Assembly: GCF_000178835.2 (NCBI RefSeq)
Contig: NC_015275.1
Location: 1,881,001-1,945,000, forward strand
Length of the DNA: 64,000 nucleotides
From: Cellulosilyticum lentocellum DSM 5427
Lineage (GTDB): Bacteria > Bacillota > Clostridia > Lachnospirales > Cellulosilyticaceae
Direction: 5' to 3'
Numbering within the stretch: position 1 is the stretch's first letter; each line of letters starts with the position of its first letter. Below are positions 43,165-52,697 of the stretch, one piece after another. Position numbers and translations under genes: made by a program. The notes beneath the pieces are model-generated. The model saw nothing but the letters and a program-made list of their open reading frames with translations, was not told the DNA's origin and did not search any database.

Positions 43165-44529
43165 GTGCAATATGATAGTAGACTAGAAAAAAGTAATCAA
43201 ATTAAATCCAAAATAATAGAAAATATAAGAGAGTACTATGAGATTAATTTCAAAGATCAACAAGTATTTACACCTGGAGAACGTATTGCATATGGAGGAA
43301 GGGTTTTTGATGAAGATGAGATGATTCATTTAGTGGACTCTGCTTTAGAATTCTGGCTTACTACGGGGCGTTATAGTCAACAGTTTGAAAAGGAATTTAG
43401 TGAATTTTTAAGTGTAAAATATTGTTCACTAACAAATTCAGGTTCATCTGCTAATTTGCTAGCTTTTATGGCATTGACTTCATATAAGTTAGGGGAGCGT
43501 CGCATACAAAAAGGAGATGAGGTGATTACAGTAGCCGCAGGTTTTCCAACAACTATTGCTCCTATTATCCAATATGGTGCAATCCCTGTTTTTGTTGATG
43601 TGACATTGCCGCAATACAATATAGATGTGAGGCAACTAGAAAGTGCTAAAAGCGAGCGCACAAAAGCTGTTATGGTTGCACATACATTGGGAAATCCTTT
43701 TGACATAGAAACAGTAAAAACATTTTGTGACAAATATAAACTCTGGCTAGTAGAAGATAATTGTGACGCTTTAGGTTCTCAATATTATTACAAGGGAGAA
43801 TGGCGTTATACAGGAACGATAGGTGATATTGGAACCTCTAGCTTTTATCCACCACATCATATGACAATGGGAGAGGGTGGAGCGGTATACACTAATCATA
43901 TAGAACTAAAACAAATTATAGAATCATTTAGAGATTGGGGAAGAGACTGCTTTTGTGCGTCAGGACAAGATAATACTTGTAAGCATCGTTTTACAGGACA
44001 GTTTGGTGAACTTCCTAAGGGATATGATCATAAATATGTATACTCCCACTTTGGTTATAATTTAAAAGTAACAGACATGCAAGCAGCTATAGGATGTGCG
44101 CAGCTAAAAAAATTACCACACTTTATTGAGGAAAGACAAAGGAATTGGGCTTATTTAAAAAAGGGATTAGCTGATTTGACAGCGTTTTTTCTCTTGCCAG
44201 AAGCGGCTGATAAGAGTAATCCAAGTTGGTTTGGTTTCCTTATCACTCTAAAAGAAGATGTTTCTTTCTCTAGAGACGATGTGGTGCAATACATAGAAAG
44301 TCGTGGTATTCAAACACGTATGTTGTTTGCCGGGAATATTGTGAGACAACCTTGTTTTGATGAGTTACGAGAAGCAGAAGAAAGTTATAGAGTAGTAGGA
44401 GAATTACTACAAACAGATCGTATTATGAAAAGCACTTTTTGGATAGGTGTTTATCCGGGGATGACAAAGCCTATGCTAGATTACATGATTCAAGTATTAC
44501 ATGAGTTTGTTGATAATAACATGAAATAA
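43165..44529 (+). CDS. rfbH: CDP-4-keto-6-deoxyglucose 3-dehydratase (RfbH/DdhC, E1)
   Basis: A 454-residue PMP-dependent [2Fe-2S] enzyme of the aminotransferase fold that removes the 3-hydroxyl on the way to 3,6-dideoxyhexoses. The usual PLP lysine is replaced by His, in SFYPPHHMTMGEGG (His231/His232), the hallmark of E1. Iron-sulfur cysteines are visible: Cys262, Cys264 and Cys272 (CFC then x7 then C), with Cys200 as probable fourth ligand. It starts at GTG 43165 after AGGATGTGG. First gene of the cluster; product feeds the ThDP and SDR enzymes downstream. No E3 reductase partner is seen in the window. Confidence 0.92.
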   Translation: MQYDSRLEKSNQIKSKIIENIREYYEINFKDQQVFTPGERIAYGGRVFDEDEMIHLVDSALEFWLTTGRYSQQFEKEFSEFLSVKYCSLTNSGSSANLLAFMALTSYKLGERRIQKGDEVITVAAGFPTTIAPIIQYGAIPVFVDVTLPQYNIDVRQLESAKSERTKAVMVAHTLGNPFDIETVKTFCDKYKLWLVEDNCDALGSQYYYKGEWRYTGTIGDIGTSSFYPPHHMTMGEGGAVYTNHIELKQIIESFRDWGRDCFCASGQDNTCKHRFTGQFGELPKGYDHKYVYSHFGYNLKVTDMQAAIGCAQLKKLPHFIEERQRNWAYLKKGLADLTAFFLLPEAADKSNPSWFGFLITLKEDVSFSRDDVVQYIESRGIQTRMLFAGNIVRQPCFDELREAEESYRVVGELLQTDRIMKSTFWIGVYPGMTKPMLDYMIQVLHEFVDNNMK

Positions 44530-44552
44530 GACTGAACGAGTAGGGGGAAAAT

Positions 44553-45326
44553 ATGAAATTAGTTATTTTAGCAGGGGGATATGGCACAAGATTAGGAGAA
44601 ATTTCTCAGCTATTACCAAAACCTATGGTGGAAATAGGAGGTAAACCAATTATCTGGCATATTATGAAAATCTATTCCTACTATGGTATTAAGGAATTTA
44701 TTTTATGTTTAGGATATAAAGCCGATTTGATAAAGAATTATTTTTTGCACTATGCCGCAAAACAAGATGATTTTACTATTAATATAGGTACAGGAGAAGT
44801 GACTTATTTGACGCATCATGATGAACAAGATTGGAAGATTACATTAATCGATACAGGCGTAGATACACTTAAAGGCGGTAGGCTAAAACGTATTGAAAAA
44901 TATTTAACGGATGATATTAATCTCTTAACCTATGGAGATGGTGTAGCTGATATTAATATTAATGAATTAATTGATTTTCATTTAAGAGCCAATAAAACTG
45001 TAACGATTTCCGGGGTTCATCCACCAGCACGTTTTGGTGAACTTAGAACAGATGGAGATGTACTGGCTTCTTTTAAGGAAAAAGCACAGACCTCACAGGG
45101 GCTTATTAATGGTGGATTCATGGTGTTTAATAAAGAACTATTAAGTTACTTATCTGAGGATGAGGACTGTGATTTAGAATATGGAACATTTGAGCGATTA
45201 GCAGAACAAGGAAAAATCGGAGTATTTACTCACGATGGACTATGGGCATGTATGGATAATGAAAGAGATATTTACCACCTCAATCAAATGTGGAAAGAAA
45301 ATAAGGCATTTTGGAAGGTGTGGTAA
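44553..45326 (+). CDS. rfbF: Glucose-1-phosphate cytidylyltransferase
   Basis: A 257-residue nucleotidyltransferase that makes CDP-glucose from CTP and glucose-1-phosphate, the first step of CDP-deoxyhexose synthesis. The signature LAGGYGTRLGE (7-17) and PKPMVEIGGKPI, and YGDGVADIN (about 130-138) for metal binding, fit RfbF; length is standard. It is followed within 2 bases by rfbG and sits 23 bases after rfbH. Confidence 0.94.
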   Translation: MKLVILAGGYGTRLGEISQLLPKPMVEIGGKPIIWHIMKIYSYYGIKEFILCLGYKADLIKNYFLHYAAKQDDFTINIGTGEVTYLTHHDEQDWKITLIDTGVDTLKGGRLKRIEKYLTDDINLLTYGDGVADININELIDFHLRANKTVTISGVHPPARFGELRTDGDVLASFKEKAQTSQGLINGGFMVFNKELLSYLSEDEDCDLEYGTFERLAEQGKIGVFTHDGLWACMDNERDIYHLNQMWKENKAFWKVW

Positions 45327-45328
45327 TA

Positions 45329-46408
45329 ATGGAGAATTTTAATAATATTTATAAAGACAAAGTAGTATTAGTGACGGGACATACAGGATTTAAAGGTTCT
45401 TGGCTATGTATTTGGTTGCTTGAATTAGGTGCTAAAGTAATTGGTTATGCTTTGGAACCTAATTCTCAGAAGGATATATTTGTCTTAGCTCAACTACAAG
45501 ATAAAATGGTTGATATAAGAGGGGATATAAGGGATATCAATAAGTTGAAAAATGTATTTGAAGAATATAAGCCAGAATATGTATTTCATTTAGCAGCGCA
45601 GCCGTTAGTAAGAGAGTCTTACGAAAAACCTTCGGAAACATATGAAGTGAATGTAATGGGGACGATTCACGTTTTAGAATGCATTAGAAATACTCCAGCA
45701 ACTAAAGTAGGTGTATTAATAACCACTGATAAGTGCTATGACAATAAAGAGCAACCGTGGGGGTATCGTGAAAATGATGCATTAGGGGGGTATGATCCTT
45801 ATAGTTCATCAAAAGCAGCAGCGGAAATAGCTATTCAATCTTGGCGAAATTCTTTTATGTCTCCTGTAAATTATGAGATACATCAAAAAGCTATTGCTTC
45901 AGCAAGAGCAGGAAATGTTATAGGTGGAGGAGATTGGGCTAAAGATAGGCTTATTCCAGATTGTATGAGGGCAATATTTAGTGAAGAAGAAATATTTATA
46001 AGAAATCCACAAGCTATTAGGCCATGGCAACATGTATTAGAGCCTTTGAGGGGCTATTTGAAATTAGGAGAAATGTTAACTAAATATCCACAACAGTATA
46101 GTCAGGCTTGGAATTTTGGACCAACCATAGACTCTATTATACCTGTAGGAGAACTGGTTCAAAAATTAATCCACTGTTATGGAAGTGGTAAGGTGAATTG
46201 TATTCAAGAACAAACCTTATGTCATGAGGCTAATTGGCTTAATTTAGATATTAGTAAATCAGTATTTAAGCTAGGCTGGAAACCGATACTCCATATAGAT
46301 GAGGCTATACGCTATACAGTAGAATGGTACAAACAATATCAGAAAGAAGACTGCTATTTATTAAGTGTTAAGCAGATTACAAACTATACAGACTTAATGA
46401 TGAACTAA
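45329..46408 (+). CDS. rfbG: CDP-glucose 4,6-dehydratase
   Basis: A 359-residue extended SDR that converts CDP-glucose to CDP-4-keto-6-deoxyglucose. The NAD motif is TGHTGFKGSW (about 15-24), the catalytic triad region includes TTDKCY (about 134-139) and YDPYSSSK (Tyr and Lys of YxxxK, about 158-165). ATG 45329 follows GGAAGGTG; an upstream in-frame start at 45311 would overlap rfbF without a good site. Supplies the substrate of RfbH. Confidence 0.94.
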   Translation: MENFNNIYKDKVVLVTGHTGFKGSWLCIWLLELGAKVIGYALEPNSQKDIFVLAQLQDKMVDIRGDIRDINKLKNVFEEYKPEYVFHLAAQPLVRESYEKPSETYEVNVMGTIHVLECIRNTPATKVGVLITTDKCYDNKEQPWGYRENDALGGYDPYSSSKAAAEIAIQSWRNSFMSPVNYEIHQKAIASARAGNVIGGGDWAKDRLIPDCMRAIFSEEEIFIRNPQAIRPWQHVLEPLRGYLKLGEMLTKYPQQYSQAWNFGPTIDSIIPVGELVQKLIHCYGSGKVNCIQEQTLCHEANWLNLDISKSVFKLGWKPILHIDEAIRYTVEWYKQYQKEDCYLLSVKQITNYTDLMMN

Positions 46409-46430
46409 GAAAGAGAGAAGGAAGCAAATC

Positions 46431-48227
46431 ATGATTAGAGTGGCAGATTATATCACAAAAAAATTAGTTACTTATGGGGTAAAAGATGTTTTTATGATTT
46501 CTGGAGGGGGTGCTATTTTCCTAAATGATGCTATTGGTAGAAATTCAGACCTACGTTATATCTGTAATCAACATGAGCAAGCATGCAGTATAAGTGCAGA
46601 AGGGTATGCAAAATCTACAGGTAAATTAGCTGTAGTATGTGTTACAACAGGGCCTGGAGGAACCAATACGATTACGGGGTTAATGGGACAATGGCTAGAT
46701 TCTACACCTGTATTATATCTGTCAGGGCAAGTGAAATATTCTACAACTATTGCATCTTGCCCTGAAGTAGGTCTTAGACAATTAGGTGATCAAGAAATTA
46801 ATATTATAGATGTTGTAAGGCCATTAACCAAATATGCCAAGATGATTGTAGAGCCAGAGGATATAAAAGTAGAGTTGGATAAGGCTATTCAAATGGCGTT
46901 AGAAGGAAGACAAGGTCCTGTATGGCTAGATATTCCTATTAATATTCAATCAGCACTAATTGAAGAAGAGGCAAAAAATGCTGTCGTGGAAATAATAGGA
47001 ACAGAAATAGAAAGAGAGAAAGTGCTAGAAACTAAAATAGATCAAGTACTTGAACTACTTAAGAATGCTAAAAGACCGTTAATATTAGCTGGTCATGGCA
47101 TTCGTATGGGAAATGCCATAGATTTATTTCATATGGTAAGAGAGCAATTACCTATTCCTATTGTTTCGAGTTTTAATGGTTGTGACTTGATGGAAACAGA
47201 GCATCCTAACTATGTTGGGCGTGTCGGAACTATAGGAGATCGTGCTGGAAATTTTGCTGTGCAAAATGCCGATGTTCTTTTATGCTTAGGAACAAGAAAC
47301 AATATTAGGCAAGTAGGCTATAATTGGGATGAATTTGCAGCACAGGCTACTAAAATTGTAGTGGATATTGATGAGAGAGAACTAATGAAGCCTACGGTTA
47401 AACCAGATTTTCCGGTACATACAGATATTAAACTATTCTTAAGAGGGTTAATAGAACAATCAAAGGGGATGGTATTTCCTAAATGGGAAGAATGGCATCA
47501 GTGGTGTATGGATAAGAAAGAACGTTATCCTGTTGTGTTAGAGGCGTATAAAAAAGATAATAAAATCAATCCTTATTATTTTGTAGATGTCTTAAGTAGG
47601 CAATTAGAAGAAGAAGAAATAGTAATTACAGGTAATGGAACATGTTCAGTTTGCTATTTCCAAGCGGGCTTTATTAAAAAAGGCCAACGTGTGATTTGGA
47701 ATTCGGGTTGTGCTGCTATGGGATATGATTTACCAGCTGCTATTGGTGCTGCTATAGCTCATCCTAATAAACGAGTGATCTGTTTAGCAGGAGATGGTAG
47801 TTTGCAAATGAACATTCAAGAACTGGAGACTTTGAAGTATTATCAGCTTCCAGTAAAATTATTTATTTTAGATAATCAAGGCTATATTTCAATTAAGCAG
47901 ACTCAAGATAATTTGTTCGAAGGCTTTAAAGTAGCTAGTGATCCTTCACATGGTGTAGGGATTCCTGATTTTATAAATATTGCAGAAGCGTATGGTATAA
48001 AGACAGTATGTATCAAAAATACTAATGATTTTTCTAAAATAAAGGAGATATTAAAGGATGAAGGACCCGCAGTTTGTGTTGTTAAATTAAAAACAGATTA
48101 CATTTTTGCGCCAAAATCTGCTTCACAAAAGTTAGAAGATGGCACTATAGTGTCTAAACCATTAGATGATATGTATCCTTTCTTAGATAGGAAAGAATAT
48201 GTGACTAATAAGATAAATATTGAGTAG
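46431..48227 (+). CDS. ThDP-dependent enzyme, acetolactate-synthase-like (YerE-type candidate)
   Basis: A 598-residue thiamine-diphosphate enzyme. It has the cofactor-activating glutamate Glu49 (CNQHEQACSI), a central domain, and the ThDP motif GDGS...DNQG (from about 455). Family proteins include acetolactate synthase. In a 3,6-dideoxyhexose cluster the best parallel is YerE of Yersinia, which adds an acetyl unit from pyruvate to C4 of CDP-4-keto-3,6-dideoxyhexose to make a branched sugar. The phrase LRQLGDQEINIIDVVRP resembles that sugar-type branch. Housekeeping acetolactate synthase is less likely because no regulatory subunit or ilv genes adjoin. Substrate is inferred. Confidence 0.8.
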   Translation: MIRVADYITKKLVTYGVKDVFMISGGGAIFLNDAIGRNSDLRYICNQHEQACSISAEGYAKSTGKLAVVCVTTGPGGTNTITGLMGQWLDSTPVLYLSGQVKYSTTIASCPEVGLRQLGDQEINIIDVVRPLTKYAKMIVEPEDIKVELDKAIQMALEGRQGPVWLDIPINIQSALIEEEAKNAVVEIIGTEIEREKVLETKIDQVLELLKNAKRPLILAGHGIRMGNAIDLFHMVREQLPIPIVSSFNGCDLMETEHPNYVGRVGTIGDRAGNFAVQNADVLLCLGTRNNIRQVGYNWDEFAAQATKIVVDIDERELMKPTVKPDFPVHTDIKLFLRGLIEQSKGMVFPKWEEWHQWCMDKKERYPVVLEAYKKDNKINPYYFVDVLSRQLEEEEIVITGNGTCSVCYFQAGFIKKGQRVIWNSGCAAMGYDLPAAIGAAIAHPNKRVICLAGDGSLQMNIQELETLKYYQLPVKLFILDNQGYISIKQTQDNLFEGFKVASDPSHGVGIPDFINIAEAYGIKTVCIKNTNDFSKIKEILKDEGPAVCVVKLKTDYIFAPKSASQKLEDGTIVSKPLDDMYPFLDRKEYVTNKINIE

Positions 48228-48243
48228 AATGGTGGAATGTATA

Positions 48244-49224
48244 ATGAAGAAAGTCAGTATAGTAATTCCTACATATAATGAAGAAGAAAATGTAATGCTT
48301 ATTACTAGTAGAGTTGAAGAAATTATGACTAGAGAATTAAATCAGTATGATTATGAAATTCTTTTTATTGATAATTGTTCAACTGATAGAACTAGGGAGT
48401 TACTTAGAAACTTGTGTAAAACTAATAAAAAGGTGAAAGTAATATTAAATGCAAAGAATTTTGGACAGTCAAATTCGCCCTATTATGCATTATTACAAAC
48501 AACAGGTGATTGTGTTATTGGATTAGTTGCTGATTTTCAGGACCCTCCAGAGATGATAGTGGATTTTGTTAAGAAGTGGGAAGAGGGGTATCGAATTGTT
48601 ATTGGAATAAAAACAACAAGTAAAGAAAATAAGATAATGTACTTTTTGAGAGGTTGTTATTATAAGACACTTAAGAAGATAGCTAATGTAGAGCAGATTG
48701 AGCAGTTTACAGGGTTTGGATTATATGATAGGAGTTTTATAGAAGTATTAAGAGGATTGAAGGATCCAATGCCTTATTTTAGAGGTATTGTAGCAGAACT
48801 AGGATTTGAAAGAGCAGAGATTGAATATGTACAGCCAAAAAGAGAAAGAGGTAAAAGTAAAAATAATTTCTTTACTCTGTTTGATTTTGGGATGCTAGGA
48901 ATTACATCTTATTCAAAGGCAGTACTAAGATTAGCTACCATAGGAGGATTTATTATTGGGGGAATAAGTTTTGTTGTTGGGATAATTTATTTTATAATGA
49001 AACTTATTTATTGGGAGCGATTTGTAGCTGGAATGGCACCTATATTAATAGGAATGTTTTTCTTAGGAGCAGCACAACTATTTTTCATAGGGTTTTTAGG
49101 AGAATACATAATGAATATTAATGCAAGGGTAATGAATCGCCCATTAGTAGTTGAAGAAGAACGTATCAATTTTGAAAAGGAGAGAGATATACAGGGAGAG
49201 AAGAATGAAAAAGATGAATCTTAA
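48244..49224 (+). CDS. GT2 glycosyltransferase, polyprenyl-phosphate type (CsbB/GtrB-like)
   Basis: A 326-residue enzyme with a cytoplasmic GT-A domain (1-225) and two C-terminal membrane segments (about 233-257 and 270-292). The opening KKVSIVIPTYNEEENV, the metal motif region VADFQDPPEM (about 91-100) and RGKSKNNFF are typical of GtrB/CsbB/DPM1-like enzymes that load a sugar onto undecaprenyl phosphate. ATG 48244 follows GGTGGA; earlier in-frame starts add a tail without support. It overlaps the GtrA-like gene by 20 bases. Confidence 0.9.
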   Translation: MKKVSIVIPTYNEEENVMLITSRVEEIMTRELNQYDYEILFIDNCSTDRTRELLRNLCKTNKKVKVILNAKNFGQSNSPYYALLQTTGDCVIGLVADFQDPPEMIVDFVKKWEEGYRIVIGIKTTSKENKIMYFLRGCYYKTLKKIANVEQIEQFTGFGLYDRSFIEVLRGLKDPMPYFRGIVAELGFERAEIEYVQPKRERGKSKNNFFTLFDFGMLGITSYSKAVLRLATIGGFIIGGISFVVGIIYFIMKLIYWERFVAGMAPILIGMFFLGAAQLFFIGFLGEYIMNINARVMNRPLVVEEERINFEKERDIQGEKNEKDES

Positions 49225-49615
49225 ACTAATAAGCTTGTTTAAGAAAAATAGGCAATTCATTAGATTTATAATTGTTGGTGTCAGTAATTTGACGATTTCA
49301 CTTGTAACATATTATTTGATGCTTTATCTAGGGGTATATTATCAAATAGCTAATATCTTCGGCTTTGTTTTTGGAAGTTTAAATGGCTACTTTTGGAATA
49401 GAAATTGGGTGTTTAAAATCAAACAAAATAGCATTATATCTATTCTAAAATTTTATTCAACCTATTTAGGAACGTGGATATTATCAACTATTTTGCTATG
49501 GTTAGAGATAGAAATAATAGGAATTTCAGAAATGATAGCTCCATTTATTAATATATTTATTACAACACCCTTAAATTACGTATTAAATAAATACTGGACT
49601 TTTGAAAAAAGATAA
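49205..49615 (+). CDS. GtrA/GtcA-family membrane protein, probable lipid-sugar flippase
   Basis: A 136-residue protein with four membrane segments (about 18-36, 43-63, 80-100, 108-126). The text RFIIVGVSNLTISLVTYY, NRNWVFK and LNKYWTFEKR is diagnostic of GtrA. These proteins are thought to flip undecaprenyl-phosphate sugars made by the partner GT2 enzyme. It overlaps that gene by 20 bases. ATG 49205 follows GGGAGAG; earlier readings overlap more and lack a site. Confidence 0.9.
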   Translation: MKKMNLKLISLFKKNRQFIRFIIVGVSNLTISLVTYYLMLYLGVYYQIANIFGFVFGSLNGYFWNRNWVFKIKQNSIISILKFYSTYLGTWILSTILLWLEIEIIGISEMIAPFINIFITTPLNYVLNKYWTFEKR

Positions 49616-49645
49616 TATTAATAAAGACAAAGAATAGGGGATAAA

Positions 49646-50575
49646 ATGAAAATAGCTGTAATTACAGGGAGCACGGGTTTTATTGGATCGCATTTGACTC
49701 TTAAGTTACTAAAAGAAGGTTATGAGGTATACGCACTGATAAGAGAAGGTTCGTCGTTTAAAATGGAACTAAGTCATTATAGAGGATTAAATGTAATTAA
49801 AGGTGATATTAAAAATGTAGAAATTATACTTGAGCATATAAATACGTGTGACGTATTTTTTCATTTAGCATGGGAAGGTGTAAATAGGAAGAATATAGAT
49901 AATATACAAGTTCATGAACAAAATGTACTTTATTCTATGAAATGCATTGAAGTAGCGCTAAAACTTAATTGCAAATGTTTTATCCATACAGGATCTAGCG
50001 CTGAATATGGAATAGGACAAAATGGGATGTTTAAAGAAAGCCAGAAGGTAAAGCCTATTAGTGCCTATGCAAAAAGTAAATGGTTATTTTATTGTAAAGC
50101 AAGCAAGTTATGCTTAAACACTGAAATGAGATTTTTACATGTTCGTATTTTTAGTGTATATGGAATAAATGATCATCCTTGGTCTTTGGTATATACTACA
50201 ATTAGTAGACTACTAAAAAACGAAGATGTAAGACTAGGAAAATGTATCCATTACTGGAATTATATATATATTGATGATTTGGTTGAAGGTATTATAGCGT
50301 TATATGATAATTCTTATAAAATACCTAAAAATGATAGTGGGATATTTAATATTGCTAGTAATGACACTAGGGTATTAAAGAACTTTGTTGAAGAAATTCA
50401 TAGGATAACGTGCAGTCAAGGGAAATTGCAATTTGGAGCAATTGAACAAACAAGTAAAGAAGCAATATCAATGCAACCTAATATAAACAAAATAGGCATT
50501 ATAACAGAATGGAAATCTAAAATTTCTTTTGAAGAAGGCATAAAAAACATGATAGAGAAAATGGAGGGGGATTAA
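49646..50575 (+). CDS. NAD-dependent epimerase/dehydratase (extended SDR) 1
   Basis: A 309-residue nucleotide-sugar SDR. The cofactor motif is TGSTGFIGSH (8-17) and the catalytic motif YAKSK (about 138-142), preceded by a Ser-rich HTGSSAEYG strand (about 113-121). It is related to the second SDR at 51762, suggesting a pair acting on similar sugars, for example ketoreduction or epimerisation after branching. Exact reaction unknown. The last base of its stop codon is the first base of the next start. Confidence 0.88.
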   Translation: MKIAVITGSTGFIGSHLTLKLLKEGYEVYALIREGSSFKMELSHYRGLNVIKGDIKNVEIILEHINTCDVFFHLAWEGVNRKNIDNIQVHEQNVLYSMKCIEVALKLNCKCFIHTGSSAEYGIGQNGMFKESQKVKPISAYAKSKWLFYCKASKLCLNTEMRFLHVRIFSVYGINDHPWSLVYTTISRLLKNEDVRLGKCIHYWNYIYIDDLVEGIIALYDNSYKIPKNDSGIFNIASNDTRVLKNFVEEIHRITCSQGKLQFGAIEQTSKEAISMQPNINKIGIITEWKSKISFEEGIKNMIEKMEGD

Positions 50576-51711
50576 TGAGAAGGTGTATAGTGTGTAGTGG
50601 GGAATTCTTTAAAGAACCACTTTTAATATATAAGAATATGCCGAGTGCTGCTCAAAACATGCCCACTCAATTAGAGGTGACTAGGGACTATGGGATTGAT
50701 TTAGAACTGTATCAATGCAGTTGCTGTGGATTGATACAGTTTGCTGTGGAACCAGTAAATTATTACAAAGATGTAATTAGAGCTAGTAGCTTTGGAAAAA
50801 CTATCACAGATTTAAGGAGAAAACAGTATAAGGATTTTATTGAGAAGTTTAATTTGTACGATAAAAAAATATTAGAGATAGGATGCGGTCAAGGCGAATT
50901 TTTAGAAATACTAAAGGAATTCAATGTGAAACCTTTTGGCATCGAAAATAAAAAGGAGCTAGTAGATAGAGGAATTAGAAAAAATCTAAATATCGTGCAG
51001 GGATTTATAGAGGGAAAAGAGAATGTTATACAGAATGGAAAATTTGACGCATTTTTATCATTTAATTTTTTGGAACATCAGCCTAATCCTAATGGAATGC
51101 TACAAGGTATACATGAGAATTTAGTGGATGAGGGCGTGGGAATTATTACTGTTCCAAGTTTTGAATACTTTATTGAAAATGATAGCTTTTATGAATTTAT
51201 TAGAGACCATATAGCTTATTATACAGAAGAAACACTTACCTTTTTATTACAAAAGAATGGATTTCAAATAGTAGAGATAAGTCGCTTTAATAGAGATACA
51301 ATATCAGCATATGTTAAAAAAAGAAGTAGAGCAGACTTATCTAAATTTCAGCTGAATTTTAATCAGTTAACAGAGGATATAAATACATATATTGATTTAT
51401 TAAAAAAAAATGATAATAAAGTAGCTATTTGGGGAGCTAGTCATCAATGTTTTACAATTTTATCAGCAGCGGAGCTACAAGGTAAGATAGAATACATTAT
51501 TGATTCCGCAACCTTTAAGCAAGGTAAATATTCTCCAGCTACACATATTCCTATAGTATCACCTGAATTTTATTTTACAAATAAGGTTCAAGCAATTATT
51601 GTAATAGCGCCTGGTTATTCACAGGAGATTATTCAAATTATAAAAAAACATTACAATGATGATATTAAAATAGCAGTGATCCAATCAAGAACATTAGAAT
51701 ATATAAATTAG
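50575..51711 (+). CDS. Sugar C-methyltransferase-like protein (TylC3 family)
   Basis: A 378-residue protein with three parts: an N-terminal zinc-finger-like region (1-60, CIVC and CSCC pairs, residues 4-7 and 48-51), a class I SAM methyltransferase domain (about 95-215, LEIGCGQGEFLEIL) and a C-terminal Rossmann-like domain (about 275-375, VAIWGASHQCF). This is the layout of NDP-hexose 3-C-methyltransferases such as TylC3. It would add a methyl branch to a keto-deoxysugar. Start overlaps the SDR stop by one base. Substrate inferred from the cluster. Confidence 0.85.
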   Translation: MRRCIVCSGEFFKEPLLIYKNMPSAAQNMPTQLEVTRDYGIDLELYQCSCCGLIQFAVEPVNYYKDVIRASSFGKTITDLRRKQYKDFIEKFNLYDKKILEIGCGQGEFLEILKEFNVKPFGIENKKELVDRGIRKNLNIVQGFIEGKENVIQNGKFDAFLSFNFLEHQPNPNGMLQGIHENLVDEGVGIITVPSFEYFIENDSFYEFIRDHIAYYTEETLTFLLQKNGFQIVEISRFNRDTISAYVKKRSRADLSKFQLNFNQLTEDINTYIDLLKKNDNKVAIWGASHQCFTILSAAELQGKIEYIIDSATFKQGKYSPATHIPIVSPEFYFTNKVQAIIVIAPGYSQEIIQIIKKHYNDDIKIAVIQSRTLEYIN

Positions 51712-51761
51712 CTGCAAAGGTAATAAATCAGTATTAAAAATATTTAGTAGAACACGAGAGG

Positions 51762-52676
51762 ATGAGAAAAATTAAGAAGGTTATTGTAACAGGGGCAACA
51801 AGCATGATAGGATCTGCTTTGATAGAATACTTAGTGGATAGGAATATTAAGGTATTAGCAGTCTGCAGGAAAGAAACTTCAAAAATAGAAAATCTTATTT
51901 TACATCCTAATGTAAAAGTTCAATTTGCAGACTTAAATGAATTAGATCAGCTAGAGAGTACGGAACAATATGATGCTTGTTATCATTTTGCATGGCAAGG
52001 TACAAATGCGGAATATAGAGAAGATGTATATTTGCAAAATAGTAATATCAAATATACACTAGATGCAGTAAAAATGGCTAAAAGATTAGGTTGCAAAGTT
52101 TTTATAGGAGCAGGCTCTCAATCAGAATATGGAAGGGTTGAAGGAAAATTATCTCCTGAAACTAAAATAGCACCAGAAAATGCATATGGTATTTCAAAGT
52201 ATTGTGCAGGTAAAATAAGTGCAGTTTATGCAAAACAGTTAAATATAAAACATATATGGGTAAGAATAGTGAGTGTATATGGACCTAGATGTGGTGAATC
52301 AAGCATGATTATATCTACAATACAAAAATTATTAAAAGGTGAGGAACCTGAATTTACAAAAGGAGAACAAGTTTGGGATTACTTATATTGTGAAGATGCA
52401 GCGAGAGCATTATATCTTTTAGCAAATAAAGGAAAAGATCAGGAAGTATACTGTATGGGAAGTGGTAATCCAGAACCACTTATCACTTATCTTTACAAAA
52501 TAAGAGATGCTATAAATCCAAACATTTCATTGAGAATAGGAAAGAAGCCTTATATAGATAATCAAATCATGTATTTGTGTGCAGATATCAGTAAACTAAC
52601 ACAAGATACGGGGTTTATTCCAAAAATATCTTTTGAAGAGGGCATAAAAAAAACAATTAACTATTGTAAAAAATAA
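51762..52676 (+). CDS. NAD-dependent epimerase/dehydratase (extended SDR) 2
   Basis: A 304-residue nucleotide-sugar SDR with TGATSMIGSA (10-19) for cofactor and YGISK (about 143-147) as catalytic YxxxK, after GAGSQSEYGR (about 117-126). It resembles the SDR at 49646 in layout. The only in-frame ATG lies immediately after GAGAGG with no spacer, so translation may be weak or the true start is an unusual codon. Probably reduces or epimerises the branched sugar. Confidence 0.86.
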   Translation: MRKIKKVIVTGATSMIGSALIEYLVDRNIKVLAVCRKETSKIENLILHPNVKVQFADLNELDQLESTEQYDACYHFAWQGTNAEYREDVYLQNSNIKYTLDAVKMAKRLGCKVFIGAGSQSEYGRVEGKLSPETKIAPENAYGISKYCAGKISAVYAKQLNIKHIWVRIVSVYGPRCGESSMIISTIQKLLKGEEPEFTKGEQVWDYLYCEDAARALYLLANKGKDQEVYCMGSGNPEPLITYLYKIRDAINPNISLRIGKKPYIDNQIMYLCADISKLTQDTGFIPKISFEEGIKKTINYCKK

Positions 52677-52697
52677 GTAATAGTAGGGGATGATTTT

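Noticed and set aside
46431-48227. Housekeeping acetolactate synthase (ilvB)
   Set aside because: No small subunit or branched-chain amino acid gene adjoins; it sits within an uninterrupted CDP-deoxysugar operon, so a sugar-modifying role is more likely.
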